38,706 nucleotides of DNA from positions 1 through 38,706 of the IMG/VR virus record IMGVR_UViG_3300030104_002809; one strand, written 5' to 3'. Position 1 is the first letter of the stretch; each line of letters opens with the position of its first letter. Both the position numbers and the translations under genes were made by a program. This stretch comes from a virus. Below, in pieces: positions 15,301 to 24,219 of the stretch. The notes below the pieces were generated by a model. It worked only from the letters and a program-made list of their open reading frames with translations. It was not told the origin of the DNA and did no database searches.

Positions 15301-16015
15301 ATGAATTAACTCTTTCTATTTCTGCTTCAGCCTCGCCTAATTTAGTATCCCAATAATCTTTATCATAATCAGACGCATATATATCATAACCATTAGTTTG
15401 TTTACCTAACCAAGCCCAAGCCCATTTCATGGTATCATCAAAAGTTGTTAATCTTCCTAGTTGATTACCTAAAGTATTTGTAATAAGTTCTAATTCACTT
15501 AACTCTTTTTCTCCTAAAGCAACTTCTTCTGCTTCTTTTACCCTTTTTTCTCTTGCTTCTATTTCACTTTTAGAAATTCTTTTAGTTTCTTCAAAAGCTG
15601 TTGTTTCAGTTAATTCACCTTCATCTCTACCGGCTAATTCAGGTTGTATTCCTTTTTCTAATAAAAATGTATTTATAAAATCTCTAGCTACTTGGTTTTC
15701 GTTTTCTCTTTCTAACTTTATTTCTTCTTCAGCTGTTTTAGCAGCTTCAGGGCTTTCAAAAGGAACAAAACTTGTATCAGGTTCTGGAATTTCACTTGGA
15801 CCTACTAAATCCGATAAACCAGGATCCGAAGGTAATGCCATATCGGATGCTATCTCTTCTCCTGCAACCGCATCCGGAACTACAGGTGTTGTCTTTACTG
15901 GTTCGCTATCTTTTATTTGATTAGATTTATTATACTCTCTAATAACTTTAGCTATATTTTCTTCAGATTCTCCAGCGTCAATCATTCTTTGAACAATTTT
16001 TTCTAACTCTTCCAT
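9314..16015 (-). CDS. giant polyvalent internal virion (ejected) protein, 2233 aa
   Basis: At 2233 aa this is the largest gene and occupies the place of the T7 gp16-type ejection protein, last of three internal-protein genes. Visible parts: an acidic N-terminus; hydrophobic Gly/Ala segments (about 258-290, 322-345, 404-435) that could insert in membrane; helical linkers; a zincin-like protease site VAAHEFLHAILYKT (HExxH at 639-643) with downstream EEALTLFSDA; a stretch at 816-890 resembling sigma-70 region 2; a long helical middle; and C-terminal alpha-helical domains (about 1570-2130) like those in large phage polyvalent proteins. The identical linker KFSKS recurs at 1117, 1534 and 1561, with KFSEN at 714. 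The tail (2211-2233) is Lys/Ser/Arg-rich. It likely enters the host with DNA. Confidence 0.85.
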   Translation of the reverse strand: MEELEKIVQRMIDAGESEENIAKVIREYNKSNQIKDSEPVKTTPVVPDAVAGEEIASDMALPSDPGLSDLVGPSEIPEPDTSFVPFESPEAAKTAEEEIKLERENENQVARDFINTFLLEKGIQPELAGRDEGELTETTAFEETKRISKSEIEAREKRVKEAEEVALGEKELSELELITNTLGNQLGRLTTFDDTMKWAWAWLGKQTNGYDIYASDYDKDYWDTKLGEAEAEIERVNSYAAPVAEFTGLGEKKGVKKLTYGAAAVIDGAANVVSSLLISAPTLGIGLGAEMITRSVQDYNSEKAQRLGLNSAELIDQGEAEVAIPAALGTFGFALEKIGLNRQMKYINAMSYGSKKQFYQWLLASTFEGGTEFAQLGIETFNTELGKDKSVLEAGKKAFNTMFSPVGLEALLKGAFGSAVVTTSGRNLKAAVGLRTSTENENIQNTINEIADLEISKYRKNLTPEDIGRINKAQNELRADLMIGYNKNQELVNVLNESEINQINLNLNTIENSQKEIQSVINSDKYTQENKNIIIKSLNKEIEKAKQDSYDIRNTAEKITQSTETIKEKATEIKGVQVKDFETTKEVEDFVKQQNPDQDTTKASEQQGFIVQNPNTGEQTIVINKEVAKQEKAVNVAAHEFLHAILYKTVKDSPETSINLGNALLNELNKIDASKIKDSKFKKRMEQYADQSKDVQMEEALTLFSDAIATGDIKFSENVFTKMGDVIRRSLQKLGVNIKFNNGRDVYNFVKDYNASIEKGDLSLSQIKAASRGVEGKLVTPKQQEQEIETIIKESKADSDAVQTIFEQKGKEGAFEIIEKFKPITNKIVQRRSEAPGFDRQLLTDEIETGKRGIIDLISEYDASKGVPLAAYINKFLPSRAIEASNRVLDTEFKLDVTEARGVTDTTTEEVTETVVEKPTKAKESLRETIKIDQKTSDKIRKAVIKTFGTKLPSLQSPKFKKAIKKAFKTELKTTIAKDVLGSRTAYETFLRNNFKEILNALPQETINKRFRPFAEDTGKREKTKEGKKIFKKKDIIKAEFINYFLGRDVGASTKGTRKDALAEALAEEYALDATMETLQQPEVLNKFKDILVLQDNIVANEIELVSKQIERSPDLKFSKSQQVFEKDSLKLLSLVQKENVEDIFNEEGKLIGEYEGKFVDEARDLIWDTYSEGIIDDEKGLKFKQLVYNSKNISKKIIEQFKEQGAFRYNKDSKDLLNKDNKTIIKQLGSDILNIMGYDFLGYYNRALDPAATKKDKITKKIIAGAKGEYFDSLKEIKNSIKNIKSKLPKDFNLEDVSLMNKVFPLFKAVNKIQASEKSKAEKIIELQKLKPQIEAANEANIKLAEFITNTIGNLYLDGKIDGLTVLNLMQLQTNAVKGIRALTSLDFITLESGSQLTKQGQTYLESKGEHLAPSSNSMFELAEIILNPKTTKESLIKDVSKVFKNHTQWLTTKELTKVIDKKGGQNNPTNRNRIKFLERKDINNVVGFDGKSYEETMVDYAINEARQEALEKSEEKAKVYNEKILPPVINAKFSKSTTNQEVLNEMQRLDTEAQEARIKFSKSKNLNKDFNDIIERATGIGTEKRYGRTKATAVGANKGRFDLLGIPPSAQDFVGLTRYFAGKGKKGDETIAWVKENFLDPFARANIDISNARVALANDFKALKKLLGVSPKDLNKKITGEPYTVGNAVRVYTWIQQGMTVPGLSKADQKILEDYVTADENLVTFANELIAINKDNGYPKPGDNWLAGTITTDLLSGLNTVVRAKYLQQWQNNVNEVFTEENMNKLEAAFGKGYRDALENMLGRMRTGSNRGFKGDTLTGRFIDWINNSVGAIMFFNMRSAVLQTISAVNFVNFTDNNPLKAAAAFGNQPQYWSDVIKLMNSDYLVERRNGLKINVSEADIAEIAAESKNKAKAFVSKILKLGFLPTQIADSFAIASGGATFYRNRYKSLKKEGLSDKEAEAQAFQDFREIAEENQQSSRPDRISQQQAGPMGRIILAFANTPAQYARLMQKAASDLKNRRGDDKTNISKILYYGFIQNVIFNALQQALFAMAFADEEPDEEKKNKKYTGIVNGMADSLLRGVGFHGAAVSTLKNTIMKLAEGKEAQDAAIEMLDISPPISSKIGKLKSAGRTWDWNKKEIREKGWSLDNPAWLASGQVISAATNIPLDRGIRKLQNLKEASDAENEEWMRVANALGWQKWELEWTKDKPKKKSKSRTTSRTISRNKSKTR

Positions 16016-16020
16016 TATTA

Positions 16021-17562
16021 TTAAGATTTTTTATATTTATTGATTAAATCTTTAGCATTAATTTTTTCTTGATCTTTTTTAAATTTTTTAGTTTTTTCTT
16101 TTATATATTTATCACTCATTTCATCAACAATTTTAGGAAATTCTAATCTAATTTTTCTTCCTTTATCATCTTTACCTACAAGATCACTTTGGTTTAATAC
16201 CTCATTAAAAAATATAGCTCTATCTTGTTTTCTATCCATATTATATCTTACTGGATCTAATGGCTCTCCCGTATCTTTATCAAACTTAGGAACAGAAATA
16301 ATTGAACCTTCTATTAAAGTTGCTTGCTCGTTAGGACCTTGGTTATATCTATTATAAGCGGAAATAGGGTCTCTGATTATTTCGTTATATATTTCTATAG
16401 CAGCTTGTTTAGGTGAAGTAGATGAAGGTGGGGTTTTAGGTTTAACTAATTGCTCAGGATTTATACCGTTTTTAAACTGTTCTTCTAATCTATTTACCAT
16501 TTTATCTTTAAATATTTTTAAAGACTCTTTATCTAAAACAGTTCCATCTTCATTACCTATTTTTAATTCAGGATCTCCTTTTTCTCTTAACACATTGTTA
16601 TAATAGCTTTCTAATTGATTAAAACCACTAGCTGGTGAATCTTGTAAATCATCTTGATTAGAATAACCAGCGATTATAGATAAAACATCTTTACCCATAT
16701 CATTTCTAAACTTTTGCATTCCTTCATCATTTAATTCATAAGTTTGAAAAACTCTACCATCACCTAATTTTTTTGTTCCTGCGGCTTTTAAATAAGCTAC
16801 CAAACCTTTATTTGAAACAAAACCATTTTTATCTAAAAGTTTCTGCTCTTGAAGTATAGCATCATTTTCAGCAGTTACACTTGGTATAATAGGGAGTTCA
16901 CTAGACATTAGAGCTCCTAAACTTTGTTGATAATCATCTGATAAATCACCAAAAGTACCACCTTTTGAATTTAAAATAATATCAAATGACCCATTTTTAT
17001 TTACAATATCTATACCTAAATCAGATGGTAAATTATTATTATAAGTAGATAGGAAAAATTTTGAAAGATTGTTATCCATTTTTTGCATATCAATACCACC
17101 TTCTGAACCACCTTTACCAGGAGTAAATCCTTTAGCAAAACTTTCTCTCATACCTTGAAAGTTTTTTAATAAATTACCCATACCACCTCCTTTAAAAAAT
17201 GATTCATAAGCTGCTAATTCTTTTTGTAACATAGCTCTTTCACTAGGGCTTTTAGCATTAAATAATCTAGCTTTTATATCAGCACCTTTATCTACCATAG
17301 CACTTAAAGCTGGTTGTAAAGCAGGTTGTATATCAAAATCTTTAGCTACTAGATCTGCAGAGTTTTGATAATCTAAATTAAACTTTATGGTGTTTTGAAG
17401 AAGTCTTTTGTTTTCTTCTTCTCTTTTCTTTCTTTCTTCTTCAGCTTTAGCACCTAATTTATTTATAACATTAGCTGTTTGATTACCTATAGTTTGTAGT
17501 GCTTGAGCATAATATTTACCACTCTCTGTATCAACGTATGTAATTGGATTTCTATAACTCAT
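16021..17562 (-). CDS. internal virion protein (T7 gp15-like position)
   Basis: A 513-aa soluble protein directly upstream of the giant protein gene (five-base gap). It opens with SYRNPITYVDTESGKYYAQA, then a long charged coiled coil (about 30-65, KAEEERKKREEENKRLL), a helical core, and a Lys-rich helical C-terminus. Its place second of three genes after the tail proteins matches the T7 gp14-gp15-gp16 series that forms the ejection tunnel. There is no obvious sequence signature tying it to gp15, so the call rests on order and composition. No enzyme motif is visible. Confidence 0.65.
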   Translation of the reverse strand: MSYRNPITYVDTESGKYYAQALQTIGNQTANVINKLGAKAEEERKKREEENKRLLQNTIKFNLDYQNSADLVAKDFDIQPALQPALSAMVDKGADIKARLFNAKSPSERAMLQKELAAYESFFKGGGMGNLLKNFQGMRESFAKGFTPGKGGSEGGIDMQKMDNNLSKFFLSTYNNNLPSDLGIDIVNKNGSFDIILNSKGGTFGDLSDDYQQSLGALMSSELPIIPSVTAENDAILQEQKLLDKNGFVSNKGLVAYLKAAGTKKLGDGRVFQTYELNDEGMQKFRNDMGKDVLSIIAGYSNQDDLQDSPASGFNQLESYYNNVLREKGDPELKIGNEDGTVLDKESLKIFKDKMVNRLEEQFKNGINPEQLVKPKTPPSSTSPKQAAIEIYNEIIRDPISAYNRYNQGPNEQATLIEGSIISVPKFDKDTGEPLDPVRYNMDRKQDRAIFFNEVLNQSDLVGKDDKGRKIRLEFPKIVDEMSDKYIKEKTKKFKKDQEKINAKDLINKYKKS

Positions 17563-17572
17563 AATTTTTTAT

Positions 17573-18541
17573 TTAATCAACAGTATAATTAGAAATATTA
17601 AAACCAGAAGCGTTACCTCCTATACTAGGACCAGTTATACCACCACTTAAACCTAAATTATAAGAAGGTATAGACGGTTTATAAATAGAATCAGAAAAAC
17701 CAGGAGTTCCAAAACTAAAATCACTAGTTGGTGGTTTAGTCCCACCTAAAGCATTACCAGCATATGCAGAGGCAATACCTCCAAGACCAGTTAACATACT
17801 ACTTGTTATAGCTGACTGATTTGCTCTAGCTGCCATAGCTTGTCTTTGAGCGCCAGATATTTGAGCAGAAACTCTATCTAATTGTTGCATTTCTCTTGCT
17901 TCACGTTGTCCAAACACAAACTGTTTACCTGCTACATCAGCCTGTTGTAATCTTTGAGCTTCACTAAGTTCTATACCTTGTAATCTTCTAGCCTCATCCA
18001 TTTTTAATCTTTGTAAACTATCTTCGCCTTGTGCTTTTAATTTTTCGTTTTGAGCTTCTTGTTGTTCTATGTTTGCAGCCACACCTTTTTTACTTTGTAA
18101 AGCGGCTTGTGCTAAAGCGGTAGCACCACCAGCGCTTGCACCGGTAGCTCTTAATGTATCTAGTGTATTTGCTAAAGCAATATCAGCTTGTTCTATTTGT
18201 ATTTCAGCTGCTTGAGTTGCCACGCCTAAATTAGCATAAGGATTTGAAACCATATTACTTAAGTCTTTTGCCATAGAAGAAACGTCTGAAACTCCGGCAT
18301 AGGGGTTTATTATAGCTTGCCTTGATTTTTCTAAACTATCAAGTTTACCTTCTAATCTTCTTTTTTCTCTTTCCGCTCTACGCCTTGCCCTTCTTGCTGA
18401 TCCTCCTCCGAACAAACCGCCAATTAGTTGAACAGCACCTCCTATTAAAGCCCCACCTACAATTGGATCTATTACGGCCATAGTAACACCATATGGGTTA
18501 CCAAAAAGCCACTCGTATATTATATTTAAAAATTCTTCCAT
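17573..18541 (-). CDS. internal virion protein with membrane-active N-terminus (T7 gp14-like position)
   Basis: A 322-aa protein with a hydrophobic Gly/Ala segment near the start (about 26-47, PIVGGALIGGAVQLIGGLFGG), a very basic patch (SARRARRRAEREKRR), then Ala/Gln-rich coiled coil to about 240 and a Gly/Ser/Pro-rich tail. This make-up (short membrane helix, basic turn, long helix) is typical of podovirus ejection proteins such as T7 gp14 and of similar proteins placed after the tail genes in other phages. It is the first of the three internal-protein genes. Assignment is by composition and position. Confidence 0.7.
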   Translation of the reverse strand: MEEFLNIIYEWLFGNPYGVTMAVIDPIVGGALIGGAVQLIGGLFGGGSARRARRRAEREKRRLEGKLDSLEKSRQAIINPYAGVSDVSSMAKDLSNMVSNPYANLGVATQAAEIQIEQADIALANTLDTLRATGASAGGATALAQAALQSKKGVAANIEQQEAQNEKLKAQGEDSLQRLKMDEARRLQGIELSEAQRLQQADVAGKQFVFGQREAREMQQLDRVSAQISGAQRQAMAARANQSAITSSMLTGLGGIASAYAGNALGGTKPPTSDFSFGTPGFSDSIYKPSIPSYNLGLSGGITGPSIGGNASGFNISNYTVD

Positions 18542-18547
18542 AATTCT

Positions 18548-20167
18548 TTAGTATGATGATTCTACAACGTCTGATGACACTGAAAATAATTCTTTTTTAG
18601 TAGTAAAATCTGAATTTACTATTTTTAATTTAACAGTTGAAAAGAAACCTTTTATTCCTGTTGATTCTTGACCAAACAATATTTCACCAGCGGTTACAGT
18701 TGAATTATTTATTAAGTTTGCAAAAAACTTATTTTCTTTTCTTTTAAAATTATTAGCAAAAATATTTGATTCTAATACAGATAGGGTATTTAAGCTAACA
18801 CCAGATGGTGCTATATATTTTGTTATCGGGACTGTAACGTCTCCAGAACTAGCGGTCATACTTTCTAATTCCCAACCATCTTGACCTTCATAGTTTATAG
18901 TTTTAAAATTCTTAACAACTGAAGGATCATTGTTTAATACAATAGTAACATTAGAATCGTTGTTAATACCGTAATATTGGCCATAATTAGATATAGACGG
19001 TGAAGCATTATGCAAATATAATCTTCCGCTAAAAAAGCTATAAAATTCACTTATTAAACTTGTTATATAAGTAGGTTCATAACTAAAGAAACTTGTCCAA
19101 CCTAAAACACCTTCATCAAAAGATAACGTTGAAGTTGGATTTGTCCAAAATATAATAGGTTGTAAAGCTGGTATTTGATTATAAATGTTTGCTGTAAACG
19201 ATGCTGGGTTTGTGGTTTGAATAACGGATAACACAGTTCCATAAAACTCACCTGTAACCTGACCAGATACAGTATATTTATAAATTTTATCACCAGCTTG
19301 AATATTACCAATACCAGCATTTAAAGTAACTGTTATGTTATTACCCACAGCCGCTGCATTTTGACCATTTTCACCTACTAATCCAGTACCTATTCTTTTG
19401 CTAGTTACAGATATTATATAGTTTTTATTATGATTATCCCATCCGCCAACAACTTTATCAGCAACCTGTAGTTGGTCTCTAAAAAAATCATGCATACCAT
19501 ATGATGATATTTCAGTTATACCATCTCTTGATAATCTTAATACTACACCTCTTTTTTTATCACTAAAATATTTTCTATAACCATATACAGCAAAACTTTC
19601 TGGATTTTTACTTATACCATACTCTCCTGCATAAGCTACGATTTGACCTATAACTAGCTGTGTAGATGTTACGGTGGCATTACCTTCAGCTGAATATATA
19701 GCGTCTTTATCTATCAATGCTTTACTAACTTTATCTTCTTGAAATATAATTAAGTTAGTGTCTTCAGCATATAATTTTTGTATAGAACCATTGGCTGGAT
19801 CAGCAGATTTAGTTATGTCTTCACTAACAGAAAACTGATTAGTATTATTAACACCTGTTCTTGAATTAAATATACCAGAATATATTAAAGAATTAAACCT
19901 ATGTTGTTGAATAGGATCTTCTTCGTCTAAATAAGCTTTAACACCAAAATCTACAGTTGTATTATTATAACCGCCTCTAATTCTAGATTCTTCTATTGCC
20001 CAGTCATTAGCCGCATCTGTTGCAAAAACAGGTACAGAAGGTATAGCACTTGTGTTTCCACCGGGAATCACATCATATGGCGCTATAGGTTGAGGGCTTG
20101 CATCAACTACATTTTTCATCTTTTTTAACCAAAAAGTATTAAAATATTTTACTTCTATTACCGCCAT
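18548..20167 (-). CDS. tail nozzle/stabilisation-like protein, second gene
   Basis: A 539-aa beta-rich protein with segments typical of beta-propeller tail proteins of Bacteroidota podoviruses: RFNSLIYSGIFNSRTGVNN, QKLYAEDTNLIIFQEDKVS, YGYRKYFSDKKRGVVLRLS and GITEISSYGMHDFFRDQ. Such proteins close the short tail and contact the channel (P22 gp10/crAss-like nozzle type). It follows the 1343-aa nozzle-like gene after 18 bases and has its own ATG and a different N-terminus (MAVIEVKYF), so it is a separate gene and not a frameshift product. In relatives the two parts may be one protein; I cannot verify this. Confidence 0.68.
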   Translation of the reverse strand: MAVIEVKYFNTFWLKKMKNVVDASPQPIAPYDVIPGGNTSAIPSVPVFATDAANDWAIEESRIRGGYNNTTVDFGVKAYLDEEDPIQQHRFNSLIYSGIFNSRTGVNNTNQFSVSEDITKSADPANGSIQKLYAEDTNLIIFQEDKVSKALIDKDAIYSAEGNATVTSTQLVIGQIVAYAGEYGISKNPESFAVYGYRKYFSDKKRGVVLRLSRDGITEISSYGMHDFFRDQLQVADKVVGGWDNHNKNYIISVTSKRIGTGLVGENGQNAAAVGNNITVTLNAGIGNIQAGDKIYKYTVSGQVTGEFYGTVLSVIQTTNPASFTANIYNQIPALQPIIFWTNPTSTLSFDEGVLGWTSFFSYEPTYITSLISEFYSFFSGRLYLHNASPSISNYGQYYGINNDSNVTIVLNNDPSVVKNFKTINYEGQDGWELESMTASSGDVTVPITKYIAPSGVSLNTLSVLESNIFANNFKRKENKFFANLINNSTVTAGEILFGQESTGIKGFFSTVKLKIVNSDFTTKKELFSVSSDVVESSY

Positions 20168-20185
20168 AATTTATTATCACTTATT

Positions 20186-23100
20186 TTAACAAGTACTTAC
20201 CTGTGTTATCTTACCATCATTTCCAGCTATTCTAAAATATTTTCTATTACCAGCTCCAGTACTACCACAATCATATGAATAATATCCTAAAGACGCTAAA
20301 GGTGATGATGCACCATTTGGTCCTTGTCTTATAATATCATTTACTGTTGGTGTTGCTGATGTTTGATTATAATATTGATTAGTTCCACAGTTAGGGTTTA
20401 TTGAACCACTAAAATGACAAGATTGATTAAAAGTTCCTGCTGGTGAAGCCGTAAAAGGAGTTCCTATAACACTTACAATAACGTTTATTTGTTGTACTTT
20501 TTCACTATAACCTCCAGCGTCTGAAAGTCTTATTGTTAAATTATAAGTACCAGCGGTAGAGTTTCCTGAAACAATTTTACTTAATTGACCATCTTGATCA
20601 ATTTCAAAATAATTACTAGAATTACCACCTTCTATGCTCCAGGTTAATTCCTCTTGATTTAAAGCAGCAACCAAAGCACCGTTTACTCCTGTTATAGCTG
20701 AACCAATATCACCTGTAAAAGCTGTTTGAACACCATTAATAGCCGGTAAAGCACTGCCTCCATTTATAACTGGTAAAACATTTTGTAAATTAAAAGTTAA
20801 TTGTAAAGGCTCGGAAACAATAGCGGGATTAGTAGCATTATTTACGACAGTAACTGTAAAAATATAGGTTCTTTTTGCTGAATCCGATGTATACACAAAA
20901 TCATTTGCAGCTGTATTATTTATAATTCCAAAATTATACAAATAAGGATCTCCACCAGTACCAGACCCTGTTCTTACTAATGTAAATCTAGAGGTAACAT
21001 CTTGGTCACTACCGTCTACAACTATACTACTACTAATGTTTGTATTAATTAAGTTGGTTCCATCTACACCCACAGGTGATAAACCTGTAATAAAGTTTCC
21101 ATTTAAAGACTCTGTTAAATTATTAGAATTAAAACTTTCAAACCCTACCGCACCGTCATAAGAAGAATTTATTTCATCATTTAAATCAGCTATTAAATCA
21201 ACAGTAGGGGTTTCCCAAAATATATCTAATAAAGAATCTTGAGGTTCCGTTTCTAATATAGATAATTGTGGTACCATTGTAGGATCTGTAACACCTACAA
21301 CTGTAGTTCCTGAGTTTAATGTTGCTAGTCTAGCTATTAAAGGATTTGTATCTAATTGATAAAAATTAGTTGACGTGGTTATATCACTTGTAGCCATCTT
21401 TAAATCATCAGCGGTTGCTATAGTATCTGCTGTAATAGATAGTGGTAATTTTTGAGTAGTGCTATTTACGGGAAAAAATTGTAAATTATCGCTTGCAGTA
21501 TTATTTACTCTACCAAATAATCTTACTGAACTTCTAAATTGTTTTTGTTGAGGACCAACTTCTGATAAATCTCTAGGTATTTTATTAATATTATCATTTA
21601 ACAATACAACATGCCCAGTTTTACCATCTTCATTAGTGGGAAATGTTACAGCAGCTTGCCCAGGATACCCATCTAAGAATCCAGGTAAATAACAATTATA
21701 ATAATCTTGTTCTTGTTGTTTTACTACTATTTTATAAGAATACCACCCTATAGGGTTTATAGTGTAAGAAATTTTATTATCAGGGCTTATAGCAGGATCT
21801 TTTAATGAATAAATATCATTATTAATCTGACCATCACATGTAACAACATATTGTGTAATAGAATATGTAATTGGGTTAATATTAGCCGCAAAAGAAGTAC
21901 TTGTATTTAATGTAAAGTTTTCAGCGTCGGTTTTAGTTGCTATAAAAAGACCTGCTGGAACTCCTGTTCCCGATAAAGTCATACCGGGTAATATAAGATT
22001 ATTACCAGGATTTGGTAAAGTAAAAGCAGTAGTAGAACTTACTATATTGTTGTTAGTAGTGGTAGTAACATTTACAACACTTGATGTTACGTTTGTTACT
22101 TTTACAAAATCTTTAAATTGTCCTCTTAAATATGATCCAACAATAGGCACATTACTTGGTCCATTTCCATTAAGTTTAAAAGTATAAGTATAAGGAGCGC
22201 TAGTTGTAATAGAAGGAGTATAACCAGCTATATTAAAACCTCCTCTTGAATCAGCATATAAACCTGGTGATCCTTGTTGAATATTTAAATTAGAGTTAAT
22301 TGGACTATTTATATTAATTTTTAATGAATCACCTAACCATTGTTTTATACTAGGGTTATTATTATCAGGATGATAAGGAGCATATATAGTGTCTCCACCA
22401 TAAACTGTTCCATCAGCAGCAACCTGTGTAGAGGTTTGTACTTGAGATAAAACAACATCTGACTGTCTACCCCATTTATCTATCAAAACAAAACCAACTT
22501 GATAATTTCTATTTTGTTTAACAGAATGATTAGGATATTCTGCCCAATTATCGTAATTTAAAGCTTGAGATTTTGGACCTATACCTACAACATAATCTAA
22601 TAACGTAGGAGGAGTATATTTGTCAATAAAATTTCCATATATAATCCTATTACCAGACGTTTCTTGAGCTAAAGCTTTTACAGGAACTTTGTCATAAACT
22701 CTCGTTATTTCAGATGGAGAAAGTGTCATGAAGGGTTTTCTTGACTGATATTGATAAGTGTATATATTAGTTGTAGTGTTATTAATCCAAGGTACTCCTG
22801 AAGCATTGTTTTCGTTAAATTTTATTGTATCAATAACTTTTACAACTAAACCATCTGATTCTTTGTATAATATATCTAAAGATTTTATTTTATAAGACCC
22901 TTCAGTCGTTGGTTGTACTTTACTTAATAAATCAGGAAAAGGAATTAATAGTTCAATATTTTGAACACCATTTTCCATAAATTCCAATATAGTACTTCTA
23001 TAAGCCTCATCTTCTTGATTTGCTAAAAAATATCCTTTTTGTTTTGGTATAAAACATATTTGAGTAAAAGGTGCCATTAAAGAATATTCCCCATCATCAT

Positions 23101-24217
23101 ATTCAAATCTATAACTTAATCTTATAAATTTACTTTCTAAATAATCCGGATCACCTGGCCAAGTAGAAGCACTACCATTATTAAAATTAAAAGTAATTTC
23201 TTCACCAGTCATAGTTGTAGATAAAAAATAAATAGTATCTCCACTTGTTAAACCTGAAACCGTAGCATTTAAAACTATGTTACTAATAGCGGTTAAAGTT
23301 ATAGTAGCATTACCTCCACCACCTGTTATAGTTATTACATCATTTATACTATATCCATCTCCTGGGTTTGCAATTGTAACACCACTAACAGCTCCAGCTG
23401 TAGTAGTTATATTAACAGTTAATCCAGTTCCACCAGCGGGAGTTACTGTTGTAGCAACACCGTTAGTATTAGTATAACCAGATCCACCAACTAAACTACC
23501 AAAAGTTGCACCACCATTTATATTAACTACATATATATAATCTTGTGGTTCTATATTTGTATTACCATATTCTACTACACTCATACCCTTTTCAATACCT
23601 GTAGTGCTAGCTACCGTTAGTGTATTACTAGATCCAGATGTTGTAGTTGTTGTATTAACCTTTTTTAAAAAGCTTATAGGTTTATATGGGTTATATTTTG
23701 CAACAGATATATCACTTTCTTGAGTATAATAAAGTCCATTATCAGCCTCATCTATGTTTATTTTTCTAGGTTGATTTCTATTATCTGTAAAAAATAATAA
23801 ACTTTCTATAACACTTATACCTAAAACAGGTTTGTTTATAGAGAAATTTAAAAAATTACCTTCTACTAATTTTGTTGCAGTTCCATTGCTATATTCAAAT
23901 ATATAACAGTTGTTTGTTGATGGTGCTAATGTAGGATTACCATTTGTATAAGGATCTGTATAATCACTTAAAAAAACTACAATACTATTTCTTTCTTCTA
24001 TAGCCATTTGACCAACTACTTCTATAGCACTATTACTTAATCCAAAATTTGATTTTAAAGTGTTGCCTAAAACAGTTTCTAAAGCGCCAATATCATCAGC
24101 CTCTGATTTACCTACAGATATGTTCTGCGCATCTCTATATTCTCCGTTAGGTATTAATCTATCATCCAAGTCTTTATTCATCTTGGATCTTAGAAAACTG
24201 TTTTTAATTTCAGCCAT
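20186..24217 (-). CDS. large tail nozzle/stabilisation-like protein with inserted and Ig-like domains
   Basis: This 1343-aa protein starts with KNSFLRSKMNKDLDDRLIPN and GEYRDAQNISV, the opening of phage tail stabilisation/nozzle proteins that form a beta-propeller ring at the tail tip; FFTDNRNQPRKINID and SYRFEYDDGEYSLMAPFTQ fit the same core. Between them (about 186-350) is an insertion containing a Gly-rich GSGYTN...NPGDGYSINDVITITGG module common in marine phage virion proteins. A second insert at about 715-775 has a PGMTLSGTGVPAG motif. The last 300 residues look like cadherin/Ig-type domains (TYNLTIRLSDAGGYSEKV) ending in a Cys-containing cap. Probable role: distal tail ring plus host-surface contact. 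Confidence 0.78.
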   Translation of the reverse strand: MAEIKNSFLRSKMNKDLDDRLIPNGEYRDAQNISVGKSEADDIGALETVLGNTLKSNFGLSNSAIEVVGQMAIEERNSIVVFLSDYTDPYTNGNPTLAPSTNNCYIFEYSNGTATKLVEGNFLNFSINKPVLGISVIESLLFFTDNRNQPRKINIDEADNGLYYTQESDISVAKYNPYKPISFLKKVNTTTTTSGSSNTLTVASTTGIEKGMSVVEYGNTNIEPQDYIYVVNINGGATFGSLVGGSGYTNTNGVATTVTPAGGTGLTVNITTTAGAVSGVTIANPGDGYSINDVITITGGGGNATITLTAISNIVLNATVSGLTSGDTIYFLSTTMTGEEITFNFNNGSASTWPGDPDYLESKFIRLSYRFEYDDGEYSLMAPFTQICFIPKQKGYFLANQEDEAYRSTILEFMENGVQNIELLIPFPDLLSKVQPTTEGSYKIKSLDILYKESDGLVVKVIDTIKFNENNASGVPWINNTTTNIYTYQYQSRKPFMTLSPSEITRVYDKVPVKALAQETSGNRIIYGNFIDKYTPPTLLDYVVGIGPKSQALNYDNWAEYPNHSVKQNRNYQVGFVLIDKWGRQSDVVLSQVQTSTQVAADGTVYGGDTIYAPYHPDNNNPSIKQWLGDSLKININSPINSNLNIQQGSPGLYADSRGGFNIAGYTPSITTSAPYTYTFKLNGNGPSNVPIVGSYLRGQFKDFVKVTNVTSSVVNVTTTTNNNIVSSTTAFTLPNPGNNLILPGMTLSGTGVPAGLFIATKTDAENFTLNTSTSFAANINPITYSITQYVVTCDGQINNDIYSLKDPAISPDNKISYTINPIGWYSYKIVVKQQEQDYYNCYLPGFLDGYPGQAAVTFPTNEDGKTGHVVLLNDNINKIPRDLSEVGPQQKQFRSSVRLFGRVNNTASDNLQFFPVNSTTQKLPLSITADTIATADDLKMATSDITTSTNFYQLDTNPLIARLATLNSGTTVVGVTDPTMVPQLSILETEPQDSLLDIFWETPTVDLIADLNDEINSSYDGAVGFESFNSNNLTESLNGNFITGLSPVGVDGTNLINTNISSSIVVDGSDQDVTSRFTLVRTGSGTGGDPYLYNFGIINNTAANDFVYTSDSAKRTYIFTVTVVNNATNPAIVSEPLQLTFNLQNVLPVINGGSALPAINGVQTAFTGDIGSAITGVNGALVAALNQEELTWSIEGGNSSNYFEIDQDGQLSKIVSGNSTAGTYNLTIRLSDAGGYSEKVQQINVIVSVIGTPFTASPAGTFNQSCHFSGSINPNCGTNQYYNQTSATPTVNDIIRQGPNGASSPLASLGYYSYDCGSTGAGNRKYFRIAGNDGKITQVSTC

Positions 24218-24219
24218 AT

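Noticed and set aside
18548-20186. Nozzle gene pair as a frameshifted single gene
   Set aside because: The second gene has its own ATG and N-terminus after an 18-base gap containing a stop, and its beginning does not continue the first protein's C-terminal Ig-like/Cys cap.
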